NCBI RefSeq assembly: GCF_008630535.1
Contig: NZ_VWPH01000013.1
Coordinates: forward strand, 182,478 to 246,477
Direction of reading: 5' to 3'
DNA from: Saccharopolyspora hirsuta
GTDB lineage: Bacteria > Actinomycetota > Actinomycetes > Mycobacteriales > Pseudonocardiaceae
Length of the DNA: 64,000 bases
Of the stretch, positions 49,381 to 58,074 are shown piece by piece (positions within the stretch are counted from its first letter, which is position 1; the number at the start of each line of letters is the position of its first letter). The notes below the pieces were generated by a model. It was not told where the DNA came from. It was given only the letters and a program-made list of their open reading frames with translations, and did not search any database. The position numbers were made by a program, and so were the translations under genes.

Positions 49381-50520
49381 ATGGTGTCCGCTGTGGATCA
49401 GGAAACTGGAACTCGGCTCGGAATCGCTGAACTCCGCGAGCTGTGGGCGTACTACGGGCACGACCTGCTGCTGCACGACCCGGGAGGCAGCGCCGAATGC
49501 CTGGTGCGGCGCGGTGAGCTGATCGCGTCGGCGGAGGTGCTGGACCCGGTGCTGGACCGGTTCCGGAGGTGGGTCGACGACGTGCAGCACGACGACGACC
49601 TGCTGCTGGCCCGGGTCCGGTTGCGGGGCGCGGAGCGCGACCGCTGCGTCGACATGGCGCGCGAAACCGCTGGTCTCGCGGCCAATCACGTGCACTTCGG
49701 CTGCCCGGTCATGTACGGGACGCCCGTCATGTACGGCACGGGCGCGGAGGCCCGGGAGGCGCCGCCGGTCCCGGAGCCGCCCGCCGCGCAGTGGGAACCG
49801 CCGGTGGTGGTCGGGGTGCTGGACACCGGCTGCGATCCGCACCCGTGGTTCCGCGACCGGCCCTGGTTCGAGCCGGTGCCGGAGGTGCTCGACGCCGACG
49901 ACGACGCAGGTCAGGACCGCCAGGCCGGGCACGGCACGTTCGTCAGCGGGGTGCTGCTGCAGCACGCGCCGGGAGCGGTGCTCCGGACGCAGCGGGTGCT
50001 CTCCTCGCTCGGCTTCACCGACGACTACACCGTGGTCGCCGGGCTGCGCTCGCTGCGGCAGGCCGCTGCCGCGCGCGGCGAGCAGGTCGACGTCGTCGTG
50101 CTGACCGCCGGGTGCCACACCGCCGATGACGAGTGCCCGCCGATCCTCGGCGCGGAGCTGGCGCGCTGGTCGGGCTCGGTGGTCGTCGCGGCGGCCGGGA
50201 ACCAGGGGCGGAGCAGGCCGTTCTGGCCCGCGGCGCTGCCGTCGGTGGTGGCGGTCGGCGCCACCGGGTCGGACGGGGCGGTGGCGGAGTTCTCGAACTT
50301 CGGCCCCTGGGTGGACACCGCCGCGCCCGGCGTGGCCGTGACCAGCAGCTTCGTCCGCATGACCGGGGGCGGCGGGCGGAAATTCGGCTTCGCGAGCTGG
50401 AGCGGCACGTCCTTCGCCGCACCGCGGGTGGCCGCCGCCGTCGCCACCGCGCTGCACGAGGGCCGGACTCGCGCAGACTCACTCGATCTCGTCCGCGATC
50501 GCTACCCGTTCGAGCGGTAA
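49381..50520 (+). CDS. Cytoplasmic subtilisin-like serine protease (S8)
   Basis: 379 aa. The catalytic triad is visible: Asp 148 in VLDTGCDP, His 184 in GHGTFVSG and Ser 344 in SGTSFAAP, with the oxyanion Asn likely in AAAGNQG. There is no signal peptide, pro-domain or membrane anchor, so an intracellular protease is expected. A short direct repeat VMYGT-P-VMYGT precedes the catalytic domain. The next genes (84 bases downstream) encode ECF sigma, a 158-aa protein and a TPR-CHAT protease; it is probably functionally linked. ATG 49381; GTG 49375 also possible. Confidence 0.88.
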   Translation: MVSAVDQETGTRLGIAELRELWAYYGHDLLLHDPGGSAECLVRRGELIASAEVLDPVLDRFRRWVDDVQHDDDLLLARVRLRGAERDRCVDMARETAGLAANHVHFGCPVMYGTPVMYGTGAEAREAPPVPEPPAAQWEPPVVVGVLDTGCDPHPWFRDRPWFEPVPEVLDADDDAGQDRQAGHGTFVSGVLLQHAPGAVLRTQRVLSSLGFTDDYTVVAGLRSLRQAAAARGEQVDVVVLTAGCHTADDECPPILGAELARWSGSVVVAAAGNQGRSRPFWPAALPSVVAVGATGSDGAVAEFSNFGPWVDTAAPGVAVTSSFVRMTGGGGRKFGFASWSGTSFAAPRVAAAVATALHEGRTRADSLDLVRDRYPFER

Positions 50521-50604
50521 TCGACGTGAAGTGAATCTGTGCGGCCTGCTCGCTCCTCTATTTACCCGGGGGCACGAAGATCGAGATGCGGGGAGGAGCA
50601 GGTC

Positions 50605-51189
50605 GTGCACGAGGTCGGGGAGACCGGCGCCGCGGCGGTGCTGTTGCGCCGGGCGGCGGCCGGGGATCAGCAGGCGTGGCGGGAGCTGGTGGACCGCAAC
50701 GCGGCGGTGGTCTGGGGCGTGTCGCGGGCGTTCTCCGCGAACAGCGCCGACGCCGAGGACATCTGCCAGGCGACGTGGTTGCTGCTCGCGGAGAACCTGG
50801 ATCGGCTGCGCGATCCGGATTCGCTGTCCGCGTGGCTGGTGACCACCGCGCGCCGGGAATCGCTGCGGCTGCACCGCGCGCGGCAGCGGGAATCGCCGGT
50901 GGGGCTGGATTCCGAGGTGCTCAGCGGTGCCGAGTCCGCGGAGGGCCCGGAGCACCGGGTGCTGCGGGAGTGGACGAACTCGCGGCTGGCGAAGTCGTTC
51001 GCCGAGCTGCCGCAGCGCTGCCAGCAGCTGCTACGCGTGCTGGCGGTCGCGCCGGAGGCGAGCTATGCGCAGGTCAGCGAGGCCCTGGGGTGGCCGCGCG
51101 GCACGATCGGGCCGAAGAAGAGCCGGTGCCTGGCGGAGCTCCGGCGGCGCATGCTCGCCGCCGACGTTCCCGAGGAGGTGGCGGGATGA
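50605..51189 (+). CDS. ECF-type RNA polymerase sigma factor
   Basis: 194 aa from GTG 50605 (GGGAGGAG six bases upstream). Region 2: WRELVDRNAAVVWGVSRAFS and DAEDICQATWLLL, the -10 recognition region; region 4: LPQRCQQLLRVLAVAPEASY and VSEALGWPRGTIGPKKSRCL. The linker is normal for ECF factors. No anti-sigma with a membrane segment follows; instead its stop overlaps (ATGA) the start of a 158-aa soluble protein. The factor is thus likely controlled within this trio. Confidence 0.9.
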   Translation: MHEVGETGAAAVLLRRAAAGDQQAWRELVDRNAAVVWGVSRAFSANSADAEDICQATWLLLAENLDRLRDPDSLSAWLVTTARRESLRLHRARQRESPVGLDSEVLSGAESAEGPEHRVLREWTNSRLAKSFAELPQRCQQLLRVLAVAPEASYAQVSEALGWPRGTIGPKKSRCLAELRRRMLAADVPEEVAG

Positions 51190-51662
51190 ACCCGGGGATG
51201 CCGAGCGAGCTGCGTCGGCTGCGGGACCTGTTCCAGTCCTGCGATCCCGTTCCCGAGCGCGCGCTCGCGGGCGCGTACGCGGCGATGTCGCGTCGGGCGG
51301 ACTACCGGGACCCGGTGTCGCTGCGGCTGATCGGGGACTCGGCGGAGTCGCTGGCCAAGGTGCGCTCCCTCGGCCCGCCGGAGCCGCGGGTGCTCACCTT
51401 CGCGATGCCCGGCCGGGTGCTGGAGCTGGACCTGGCACCGGTCGCGGAGGACCGCTACCAGGTGTCCGGCATGGTGCTGAACCGCGCGGGCGGAACGCCG
51501 CCGAGCGGGGACGTGGTGCTGCGCCACCGGTCCGGTGAGTGCGCGAGCGCGCTGGACGAGCACGGCGCGTTCCGGGCACCGGACGTCCCGCGCGGTCCGC
51601 TGAGCGTGGTGTTCCGGCCGCTGCGGTCGGCGCCCGCCGTCGCGGATTGGCTGGTCTGTTGA
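51186..51662 (+). CDS. 158-aa soluble protein between ECF sigma factor and CHAT protease; candidate regulator or protease substrate
   Basis: 158 aa, starts in the ATGA overlap with the sigma gene and ends in a TTGA overlap with the CHAT gene. The N-terminal half is helical (ELRRLRDLFQSCDPVPERAL, AGAYAAMSRRADYRD), and the C-terminal half looks like a beta-sandwich with conserved-type strands (VLELDLAPVAEDRYQVSGMV; GDVVLRHRSGECASALDEHG; LSVVFRPL), similar to carboxypeptidase regulatory/transthyretin-like domains. No membrane segment. I do not know the family; the position suggests an inhibitor, adaptor or cleavage target. Confidence 0.75.
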   Translation: MNPGMPSELRRLRDLFQSCDPVPERALAGAYAAMSRRADYRDPVSLRLIGDSAESLAKVRSLGPPEPRVLTFAMPGRVLELDLAPVAEDRYQVSGMVLNRAGGTPPSGDVVLRHRSGECASALDEHGAFRAPDVPRGPLSVVFRPLRSAPAVADWLVC

Positions 51663-54274
51663 GCGCCGGGACGGCGGTGGCACCGCCGGATCGGATCGGG
51701 TCCGCGCTGTGGTGGCGGGACAACGCCAGCTCGGCGCCGGAAGCCGCGATGCGCGAGGCCGCGGAGCTGCTGTCCGAGCCGGACGGCGAACTCCGCGCGC
51801 TGGCCCGGCACATCGCCGCGCTGGCGGCCGTCGAGCGGGGGCGGGTGTGGCAAGCGCGCCGCCACGCCCGGCTCGGGCTCGCTGCGGCGCGGCGCGCGCA
51901 GCGGTGGCAGTTGGCCGCCCAGCTGCAGCTCACGCTGGCGTGGATCGAGCTGGAGCGCGGTGACGTCGATGCCAGCTGGGCGAACCTGCGCTCCGCGGAA
52001 CCGCGGTTGCCCGCTGCGGAGCAGGGGAGGGCGTCGTGCCTGCGCGGGTTGCTGCACTGCCGGGCTGATCGGCACCGCGAGGCACGGGCCGAGCTCACCC
52101 GAGCGCTGCGCAGCCTGCGGGGCGACGACCGGCGCTGGACGGCCAACGCGCTGATGGGGCGCGGCCTGGCCAACCTGTACGCGAACCGGTTGGCGGCCGC
52201 CGAGTCGGACCTGTCCGCGGCGGAGCAGGTCTTCGCGGCGGACGGGCAGGCCGCGCGGGCCGCGGGGTGTCGGCACAACCGGGGCTGCGTCGCGTTCCGC
52301 GCCGGTGACCTGCCGCGGGCGCTGCGGCTGTTCGAGGAGGCGGTCGCAGCGGGCTTGGACGTGCGGTCGAGCCCGGAAGCGCTGGTCGACCGGGCGGAGG
52401 CGTTGGCCGCCGCCGGGCTGGCCACCGATGCGCGAGCGGTGATGGAGCAGGCCGCGGACCGGTTGGCGGCCTGCGGCCGGGCCGGTCGGCTCGCCGACAC
52501 CCGGCTGGCGCTGGCCGGGTGCGCGCTGCGCGTCGACGACCTGCCTGCGGCGGTGCAGGCGGCGAACAGCGCACGTCGGCTGTTCCGCGCGCAGCGGCGT
52601 CCGGCCTGGGCAGCGCTGGCGACCGCCGTGGCGTGGCAGGCGAAGCTGCGCTCCGGCCAGTGCTCGCGGTACGCCCTGTCCGCGGCGCGACGAGCGGCCG
52701 CGGCGTGCGCGGAGTTCGGCTGGACCGGCTTGGCCGCGGAACTCCGGCTCACGGCGGGGCGGTGCGCGGCGCGGGCGGGCATGCGCACGGCATCCCGGAA
52801 GCTGCTCGCCCAGTGCGCACCGTTGAAGGACGCGATGGTGGCACCTCCGCAGCACCGCGCGCTGGGATGGCTGGCCGAAGCGCTGCTGGCCGAGCAGGAC
52901 GACGACCTGGAGCGGTTGTTCGAGGCGTGCCGGGGTGGGTTGCGCGCTGTGGACGGCCAGATCTCGGACATGGTGGCCTTCGAGCTGCGTGCGCACACCG
53001 CGGGCCTGGCCAGCGAACTCGGCGATCTCGCGGTCGGCACCGCGCTGCGCACCGGAGATCCGGAGCTGGTGCTGCGCTGGACGGAGCGCTCGCGGGCCAG
53101 CGCCCTGCACCGCCGAGCTCTCCGGCCGCCCGTGGATTCCCAGCTGAACTCGGCTCTGGTGCGGCTGCGCTCGGCCGTGCAGGAGACCCAGCGCGCGCAG
53201 GATCCGAAACAGGCGCTGCGAGCCGTCGCCGGGCTGGAGGAGCAGGTCCGGCACCGGGCGATGCTGGTGGAAGGGCGGACCAGCGGACTGCCGACGCCGT
53301 GCGGGCTGAACGAGGTGGTCGCCGAACTCGGTGATTCCGCGCTGCTGAGCCTCTGCGCCCACCGCGGCCGGTTGTTCGCGGTGTCCATTGTGGATGGAGG
53401 CGTTCGGTTGCACGTGCTCGGCCCCGAGGCCAGCGCGCACACCCAAGCGGCACGCCTCCGGCACCTGCTCGCCAGGCAGGCGACCGGCACGGCGCCGCGT
53501 GCTGCGCCGATGTTCGAGCACGGTGCCCGGCAAGCGGCGGAGGAGCTGCAGGCCCAACTCCTTGAACCGGTGCTACCGGCGCTCGAAAGCGGACGCCCGC
53601 TGGTGGTCGTCCCGACCGGACGGCTGCACGTGCTGCCCTGGGCGGCCCTGCCCGCGTGCCGCGGTCGGAGCGTGACCGTGGCACCGTCGGTGCGGTGCTG
53701 GCTGCGCGCTGCGCTGGACGCCCGCGCCGTCGACCCTGCGGGTTCGGCGGTGTGGATCGCCGGACCGGGCTTGGACCACGCCGAAAGCGAAGCGCGGGCG
53801 CTGCACGACGCGGCGGGCGGCCGGTTGCTGACCGGAGCGGACGCGACCACCGAACAGGTGCTATCCACTGTGGATGGTGCGGCGGTGGTGCACATCGCCG
53901 CGCACGGCAGGTTCCGGGACGACCAGCCGCTGCTGTCCTGCCTGGACCTCGCGGACGGCCCGCTCTACGCCTACGACCTGGACGGCCTGCACCGCGGCCC
54001 GACCACGGTGGTCCTGTCGGCGTGCGACGTGGGCAGGTCCGCGGTCAGCCGAGGGGACCAGCTCAGCGGCCTGGCGACAACCCTGCTCGGCCGAGGCACG
54101 GCAACGGTGATCGCCAGCGTCGTCCCGGTCCCCGACGAGCGCACCGTCAAGGTGATGAAGTCCCTCCACGAATCCCTCCGCGAAGGAGCAACCCCGGCCA
54201 GAGCCCTGGCAACCGCCCAAGCCCAACACGGCGAATCCGGCTTCGTCTGCCTCGGCTACGGAGGTGATCGATGA
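51659..54274 (+). CDS. TPR-CHAT protease (caspase-like)
   Basis: 871 aa from TTG 51659. About 550 N-terminal residues are helical, Ala/Arg/Leu-rich TPR-like repeats (for example LTRALRSLRGDDRRW; MGRGLANLYANRLAAAESDL; NRGCVAFRAGDLPRALRLF). The C-terminal CHAT domain carries catalytic His 749 in VVHIAAHGRF and Cys 789 in VVLSACDVG, the clan-CD caspase/separase-type dyad. Soluble, no signal peptide. Coupled translationally to the 158-aa protein and sigma factor; that coupling points to a joint signalling or defence role. ATG/TTG choice: TTG overlaps the stop; GTG 51677 is an alternative. Confidence 0.9.
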   Translation: MSAGTAVAPPDRIGSALWWRDNASSAPEAAMREAAELLSEPDGELRALARHIAALAAVERGRVWQARRHARLGLAAARRAQRWQLAAQLQLTLAWIELERGDVDASWANLRSAEPRLPAAEQGRASCLRGLLHCRADRHREARAELTRALRSLRGDDRRWTANALMGRGLANLYANRLAAAESDLSAAEQVFAADGQAARAAGCRHNRGCVAFRAGDLPRALRLFEEAVAAGLDVRSSPEALVDRAEALAAAGLATDARAVMEQAADRLAACGRAGRLADTRLALAGCALRVDDLPAAVQAANSARRLFRAQRRPAWAALATAVAWQAKLRSGQCSRYALSAARRAAAACAEFGWTGLAAELRLTAGRCAARAGMRTASRKLLAQCAPLKDAMVAPPQHRALGWLAEALLAEQDDDLERLFEACRGGLRAVDGQISDMVAFELRAHTAGLASELGDLAVGTALRTGDPELVLRWTERSRASALHRRALRPPVDSQLNSALVRLRSAVQETQRAQDPKQALRAVAGLEEQVRHRAMLVEGRTSGLPTPCGLNEVVAELGDSALLSLCAHRGRLFAVSIVDGGVRLHVLGPEASAHTQAARLRHLLARQATGTAPRAAPMFEHGARQAAEELQAQLLEPVLPALESGRPLVVVPTGRLHVLPWAALPACRGRSVTVAPSVRCWLRAALDARAVDPAGSAVWIAGPGLDHAESEARALHDAAGGRLLTGADATTEQVLSTVDGAAVVHIAAHGRFRDDQPLLSCLDLADGPLYAYDLDGLHRGPTTVVLSACDVGRSAVSRGDQLSGLATTLLGRGTATVIASVVPVPDERTVKVMKSLHESLREGATPARALATAQAQHGESGFVCLGYGGDR

Positions 54275-54377
54275 CAGCTTCCAGAAGAGAACGAGCTGGA
54301 TGAGGGAAGAGGAGGTACCAGCGCGAGAGCCCCAAACTGAGCTGGTCAAACCTGCGAACGAACAGTAGCGGGGTGGA

Positions 54378-54443
54378 CATACATAAGTCAGGGCACCCAC
54401 AGCCAGGCGGGCGCTGAGGTTCCGCCACTTGCACCGCTACGCA
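54378..54443 (-). repeat. 66-bp dispersed intergenic repeat, copy 1
   Basis: On the minus strand it reads TGCGTAGCGGTGC, then GTGGCGGAACCTCAGCGCCC, GCCTGG and GGGTGCCC to TATGTATG. The same sequence, about 85 percent identical, lies at 60636-60702 on plus. The stretch 54275-54458 has no gene. Confidence 0.75.
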
Positions 54444-54458
54444 AACCAGCCACTGGAA

Positions 54459-55631
54459 CTAACGGCGGAGCTTGTGGAGGCGGGTGATCGCTTCGTCGAG
54501 CACTTCGTCCCGCTTGCAGAAGGCGAAGCGGACCAGGTGCTTGGCCGGGGCCGGGTCGTCGCAGAAGACCTGGACCGGGATCGCGGCGAGGCCGATGCGT
54601 TCCGGGAGGGAGCGGCAGAGCTGTTCGCCGTCGTCGAAGCCGAGCGGGCGGACGTCCGCGCAGATGAAGTAGGTGCCTTCGCTGTTGAGCACGTCGAAGC
54701 CCGCTTCGGTCAGGCCTTCGGCGAGCCGGTCGCGCTTGCGCTGCAGGTCCTTGCGCAGCTGCTCGACCCAGTCGAGCTCGTTGCGCAGGGCGTGCGCGAC
54801 GGCGGGCTGGAACGGGGCGCCGCCGACGAAGGTCATGAACTGCTTGGCCGCGCGCACCGCGGCGACGAGCTCGGCGGGGCCGCAGATCCAGCCGATCTTC
54901 CAGCCGGTGGCGCTGAAGCTCTTGCCCACGCTGGAGATCGACAGCGTGCGCTCGGCCATGCCGGGGAGGGTGGCCAGCGGGTGGTGCTCGCGGCCGTCGT
55001 AGAGGAGGTGCTCGTAGACCTCGTCGGTGATGGCGATGACGTCGTGCTCGCGGCAGACCTCGGCGATGGCGGCCAGCTCGGCGTCGGTGAACACGGTGCC
55101 GGTCGGGTTGTGCGGCGAGTTCAGCACCAGGGCGCGCGTGTGCGGGCCGACCGCGGCGCGCAGCGCGTCCAGGTCGAGCTCGAAGCGGTGGTCGGGGCCC
55201 TGCCGGAGCGCGACGGTGCGGCGCACCCCGCCCGCCAACGCGACCGCCACCGGGTACGAGTCGTAGTAGGGCTCGATGAGCACGACCTCGTCGCCGGGTT
55301 CGACCAGGGCGAGCATCGCGGCGGTCAGCGCCTCGGTGGCGCCGACGGTGACCAGCACCTCGTCCTCGGGCCGGTGCTCGATGCCGTAGCGCGCGGCGCG
55401 GTGCTCGGAGATCGCGGCGCGCAGTTCCGGCTCGCCAGCTCCCGGCGGGTACTGGTTCACGCCGTTGGCGATCGCCTCCTGCGCGACCCGCAGCATGCCC
55501 TCGGGACCATCGGTGTCCGGGAAGCCCTGGCCGAGGTTGACCGCGCCGGTCCGCCGGGCCAGCTCGGTGATCTCGGCGAAGATCGTCGAGGTGAACGGGC
55601 GCAACCGGGTGGTGAGGGCTGGAGTACGCAC
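54459..55631 (-). CDS. dapC: Class I/II aminotransferase, probable N-succinyldiaminopimelate aminotransferase
   Basis: 390 aa from GTG 55631. PLP fold type I motifs: NLGQGFPDTDGP, NQYPPGAGEPELR, NSPHNPTGTV, ITDEVYEHLLYDG, and PLP lysine in SSVGKSFSATGWKIGW. It closely resembles mycobacterial DapC (Rv0858c), which makes N-succinyl-LL-diaminopimelate for lysine and cell-wall synthesis, and kynurenine/methionine aminotransferases of the same fold. The longer ORF to 55718 has only weak support. Confidence 0.85.
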   Translation of the reverse strand: MRTPALTTRLRPFTSTIFAEITELARRTGAVNLGQGFPDTDGPEGMLRVAQEAIANGVNQYPPGAGEPELRAAISEHRAARYGIEHRPEDEVLVTVGATEALTAAMLALVEPGDEVVLIEPYYDSYPVAVALAGGVRRTVALRQGPDHRFELDLDALRAAVGPHTRALVLNSPHNPTGTVFTDAELAAIAEVCREHDVIAITDEVYEHLLYDGREHHPLATLPGMAERTLSISSVGKSFSATGWKIGWICGPAELVAAVRAAKQFMTFVGGAPFQPAVAHALRNELDWVEQLRKDLQRKRDRLAEGLTEAGFDVLNSEGTYFICADVRPLGFDDGEQLCRSLPERIGLAAIPVQVFCDDPAPAKHLVRFAFCKRDEVLDEAITRLHKLRR

Positions 55632-55865
55632 GTCTGCCGAGAGTAGTCGAAACCGGGAGCGCTGTGCGGGGCCAGCTCGCGGCCGTCCAGGACGTGGGAC
55701 TCCTGAGGTTTCCGACACGGCCCGCCGACGCCGCAGCCCGACCCGGTGGACGGGTGCTCACCAGGTGAAATGTCGTGATCGCCCGACCTGCGGCGGGGTG
55801 CGGTCCGGTGGGGGTTCGGTCCGCCGACGGGGTGAGCACCGGTCGAGCACTGCCACAATCGGTGT

Positions 55866-57122
55866 GTGCAGCCCACATCGGTTTCCGACACTGACAAGCG
55901 CCGGCGCCTGCGGCGGATGAAGGCCGTCGCAGGTGGACTCCTGGTGTTCGCGGCCCTCGTCTACATCTTCGCCCGCTGGCAGGAGAGCACCGGCGCGGCG
56001 TGGGCGGGCTACGTGCGGGCCGCTGCCGAGGCGGGCATGGTCGGTGCGCTGGCGGACTGGTTCGCGGTCACCGCGCTGTTCCGGCGACCGCTCGGGTTGC
56101 CGATCCCGCACACCGCGATCATCCCCACCCGCAAGGACGTGATCGGCCGCAGCCTCGGCGACTTCGTCGGCACCAACTTCCTGTCCGAGCAGGTGGTGCG
56201 GGACAAGCTCCGCCGGGCGGAGATCAGCCGTCGGCTGGGGGCCTGGCTCGACGACGAGGAGCACGCCGAGCGGGTCACCTCGGAGCTGGCCACCGCGGTG
56301 CGCGGTGCCGTGCAGGTGCTGCGGGACGACGACGTGCAGGCCGTGCTGGAGCAGGCGGTCGTGCGCAAGGTGCTCGCGCAGCCGTTCGGCCCGCCGCTCG
56401 GGCGGATCCTGGGGCAGGTCTTCGCCGACGGCTCGCACCACAAGCTGGTCGACCTGGTCTGCGACCGGGCCTACGACTGGGTGCGGGACAACCACGAGAC
56501 GGTGCTGCGCGTGGTCAGCCAGCGCGCGCCGTCCTGGTCGCCGAAGTTCTTCGACGCGATGGTGGCCGACAAGATCTACGCCGAGGTGCTGTCCTTCGCC
56601 TGGGCGGTCAAGACCGACCCCGAGCACCCGATGCGCAAGGCGGTCGACCGCTTCCTGGTCGAGTTCGCCGACGACCTGCAGCACGACCCGAGGACGATGG
56701 CCAAGGCCGAGCAGATCCAGCAGCAGGTGCTGGAGCACCCCGAGGTGCAGAACCTGGTCGCCTCGGCCTGGGGCACCGCGAAGAAGATGCTGCTCGACGC
56801 GGCCGAGGACCCGTCCAGCGAACTGCGCCTGCGGGTCCGCGACGGCCTGCGCTCGCTGGGCCGCCGACTCGTCGAGGAGCCCGACCTGCAGGCGAAGGTG
56901 GACGGCTGGCTGGAGGGCGCCACGGTGTACGTGGTGTCCAACTACCGCACCGAGCTGACCACGCTGATCACCGACACGGTGGAGCGCTGGGACGCCCAGG
57001 AGACCTCGCGCAAGATCGAGCTCCAGGTGGGCCGGGACCTGCAGTTCATCCGGATCAACGGCACGGTGGTCGGTTCCCTCGCGGGTCTGGCGATCTACAG
57101 CATCTCCCAGCTGTTCTTCTGA
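55866..57122 (+). CDS. DUF445 membrane protein (YjiN-like)
   Basis: 418 aa from GTG 55866. An N-terminal membrane segment (AVAGGLLVFAALVYIFA) is followed by the DUF445 signature AAAEAGMVGALADWFAVTAL and PLGLPIPHTAIIPTRKDVIG (about 52-92), a long helical region and a C-terminal hydrophobic anchor (GTVVGSLAGLAIYSISQLFF). Probably spans or bridges the envelope; function unknown. Followed by a strong hairpin. Confidence 0.9.
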   Translation: MQPTSVSDTDKRRRLRRMKAVAGGLLVFAALVYIFARWQESTGAAWAGYVRAAAEAGMVGALADWFAVTALFRRPLGLPIPHTAIIPTRKDVIGRSLGDFVGTNFLSEQVVRDKLRRAEISRRLGAWLDDEEHAERVTSELATAVRGAVQVLRDDDVQAVLEQAVVRKVLAQPFGPPLGRILGQVFADGSHHKLVDLVCDRAYDWVRDNHETVLRVVSQRAPSWSPKFFDAMVADKIYAEVLSFAWAVKTDPEHPMRKAVDRFLVEFADDLQHDPRTMAKAEQIQQQVLEHPEVQNLVASAWGTAKKMLLDAAEDPSSELRLRVRDGLRSLGRRLVEEPDLQAKVDGWLEGATVYVVSNYRTELTTLITDTVERWDAQETSRKIELQVGRDLQFIRINGTVVGSLAGLAIYSISQLFF

Positions 57123-57143
57123 CGGCGCACCCGGGATCCGGCG

Positions 57144-57183
57144 GCGGGGCGGGCTAGTTCTGCGCAGAACCGGCCCGCCCCGC
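57144..57183. terminator. Long nested hairpin terminator
   Basis: GCGGGGCGGGC (57144-57154) pairs with GCCCGCCCCGC (57173-57183), enclosing a further dyad GTTCTGCGCAGAAC. It lies between convergent DUF445 and CGNR genes. Confidence 0.82.
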
Positions 57184-57203
57184 GCTCGTCCTGGGCCCGC
57201 AGG

Positions 57204-57749
57204 TCAGGCGCTCGTGGTGTGGCGCTCGCGCCAGGAGCGGGCCTTCTCCCGGTTGCCGCACACCCGCATCGAGCACCAGGTCCGGGAGCGGTTGCGGGAC
57301 CGGTCGTAGAACGCCCACAGGCAGTCCTCGGCAGGGCAGATCTTGATCCGGTCCCAGTGCCCGGTGTGCACCAGGCGGGCCGCCGCCACCAGCACGGTGC
57401 CCAGGGCGTCGGCGCCGGTCAGCACGGGTATGCCTCGTTGCAGCCGGACCTGCACCGGCCACGCCGTGGCCAGTTCGGGTGGTCGGGTCCCGTAGGAGAC
57501 CGCGCTGCGCATGGAGTCGCGGATCTCGCGCGCCGCTTCGACGTCGGGTGCCGTCCCCAATCCGCGGTCGGTGCACCACTGCTGCCACTGGTCGTGGTCG
57601 TCCAGGGATTCGGTGCCCTTCTCCGCGTCGCAGGTGTTGAGGAAGGCGAGGACTAGCTCGATGTCGTGGTCGAAGTCGAGTCCGACCGCCTCCAGCGTCG
57701 GTGGTCGGACCGCCTCCGGAGCGACAGCTCTGCTGTTCACGAACACCAT
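57204..57749 (-). CDS. CGNR zinc-finger/ABATE-domain protein
   Basis: 181 aa. The C-terminal CGNR zinc ribbon is clear: Cys in KICPAEDCLWAFYDRSRNRS (CPAEDC) and CSMRVCGNREKARSW, four Cys ligands, and CGNR. The N-terminal ABATE-like helical domain precedes it (VLAFLNTCDAEKGTESLDDH). Putative DNA-binding stress or transcriptional regulator widespread in actinobacteria. ATG 57749. Confidence 0.88.
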   Translation of the reverse strand: MVFVNSRAVAPEAVRPPTLEAVGLDFDHDIELVLAFLNTCDAEKGTESLDDHDQWQQWCTDRGLGTAPDVEAAREIRDSMRSAVSYGTRPPELATAWPVQVRLQRGIPVLTGADALGTVLVAAARLVHTGHWDRIKICPAEDCLWAFYDRSRNRSRTWCSMRVCGNREKARSWRERHTTSA

Positions 57750-57847
57750 CGTAAGCCAGTAGGGGGTTGTGCCGAGCCTCTGTAACCACCATACTCGCTA
57801 CACGAGTTAGTAACCGATGATGCAGGTTTGATGGTTAGGGGTGTGGG

Positions 57848-58063
57848 ATGAACCCGATCCAGTTCGAGCCGCGGGACACCGGGCGCGGGCTGACCGCCGC
57901 TGCCGCCCGGGAGGCGGAGATCGACCGCGCGCTGAGCGACGGCGGCAGGCTCCAGCCCCGCTGGCTCGACCGGTTCGCCAACTGGTGGGCGGCGACTTCG
58001 GCCCCGCTGCGCCCCGGCGCGGCGGTCGACCCCGGGCCCGCGCCGCGCGGCTGCCTGAGCTGA
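57848..58063 (+). CDS. Hypothetical small protein upstream of VOC protein
   Basis: 71 aa, ATG 57848 (GGGGTGTGGG upstream). The sequence is helical with a Trp-rich patch (LDRFANWWAATSAPLRPG) and no recognised motif. It ends 11 bases before the VOC gene, so likely co-transcribed. The alternative frame fused to the VOC gene was not chosen, as it lacks good start signals. Confidence 0.5.
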   Translation: MNPIQFEPRDTGRGLTAAAAREAEIDRALSDGGRLQPRWLDRFANWWAATSAPLRPGAAVDPGPAPRGCLS

Positions 58064-58074
58064 ACGGAGGAACG

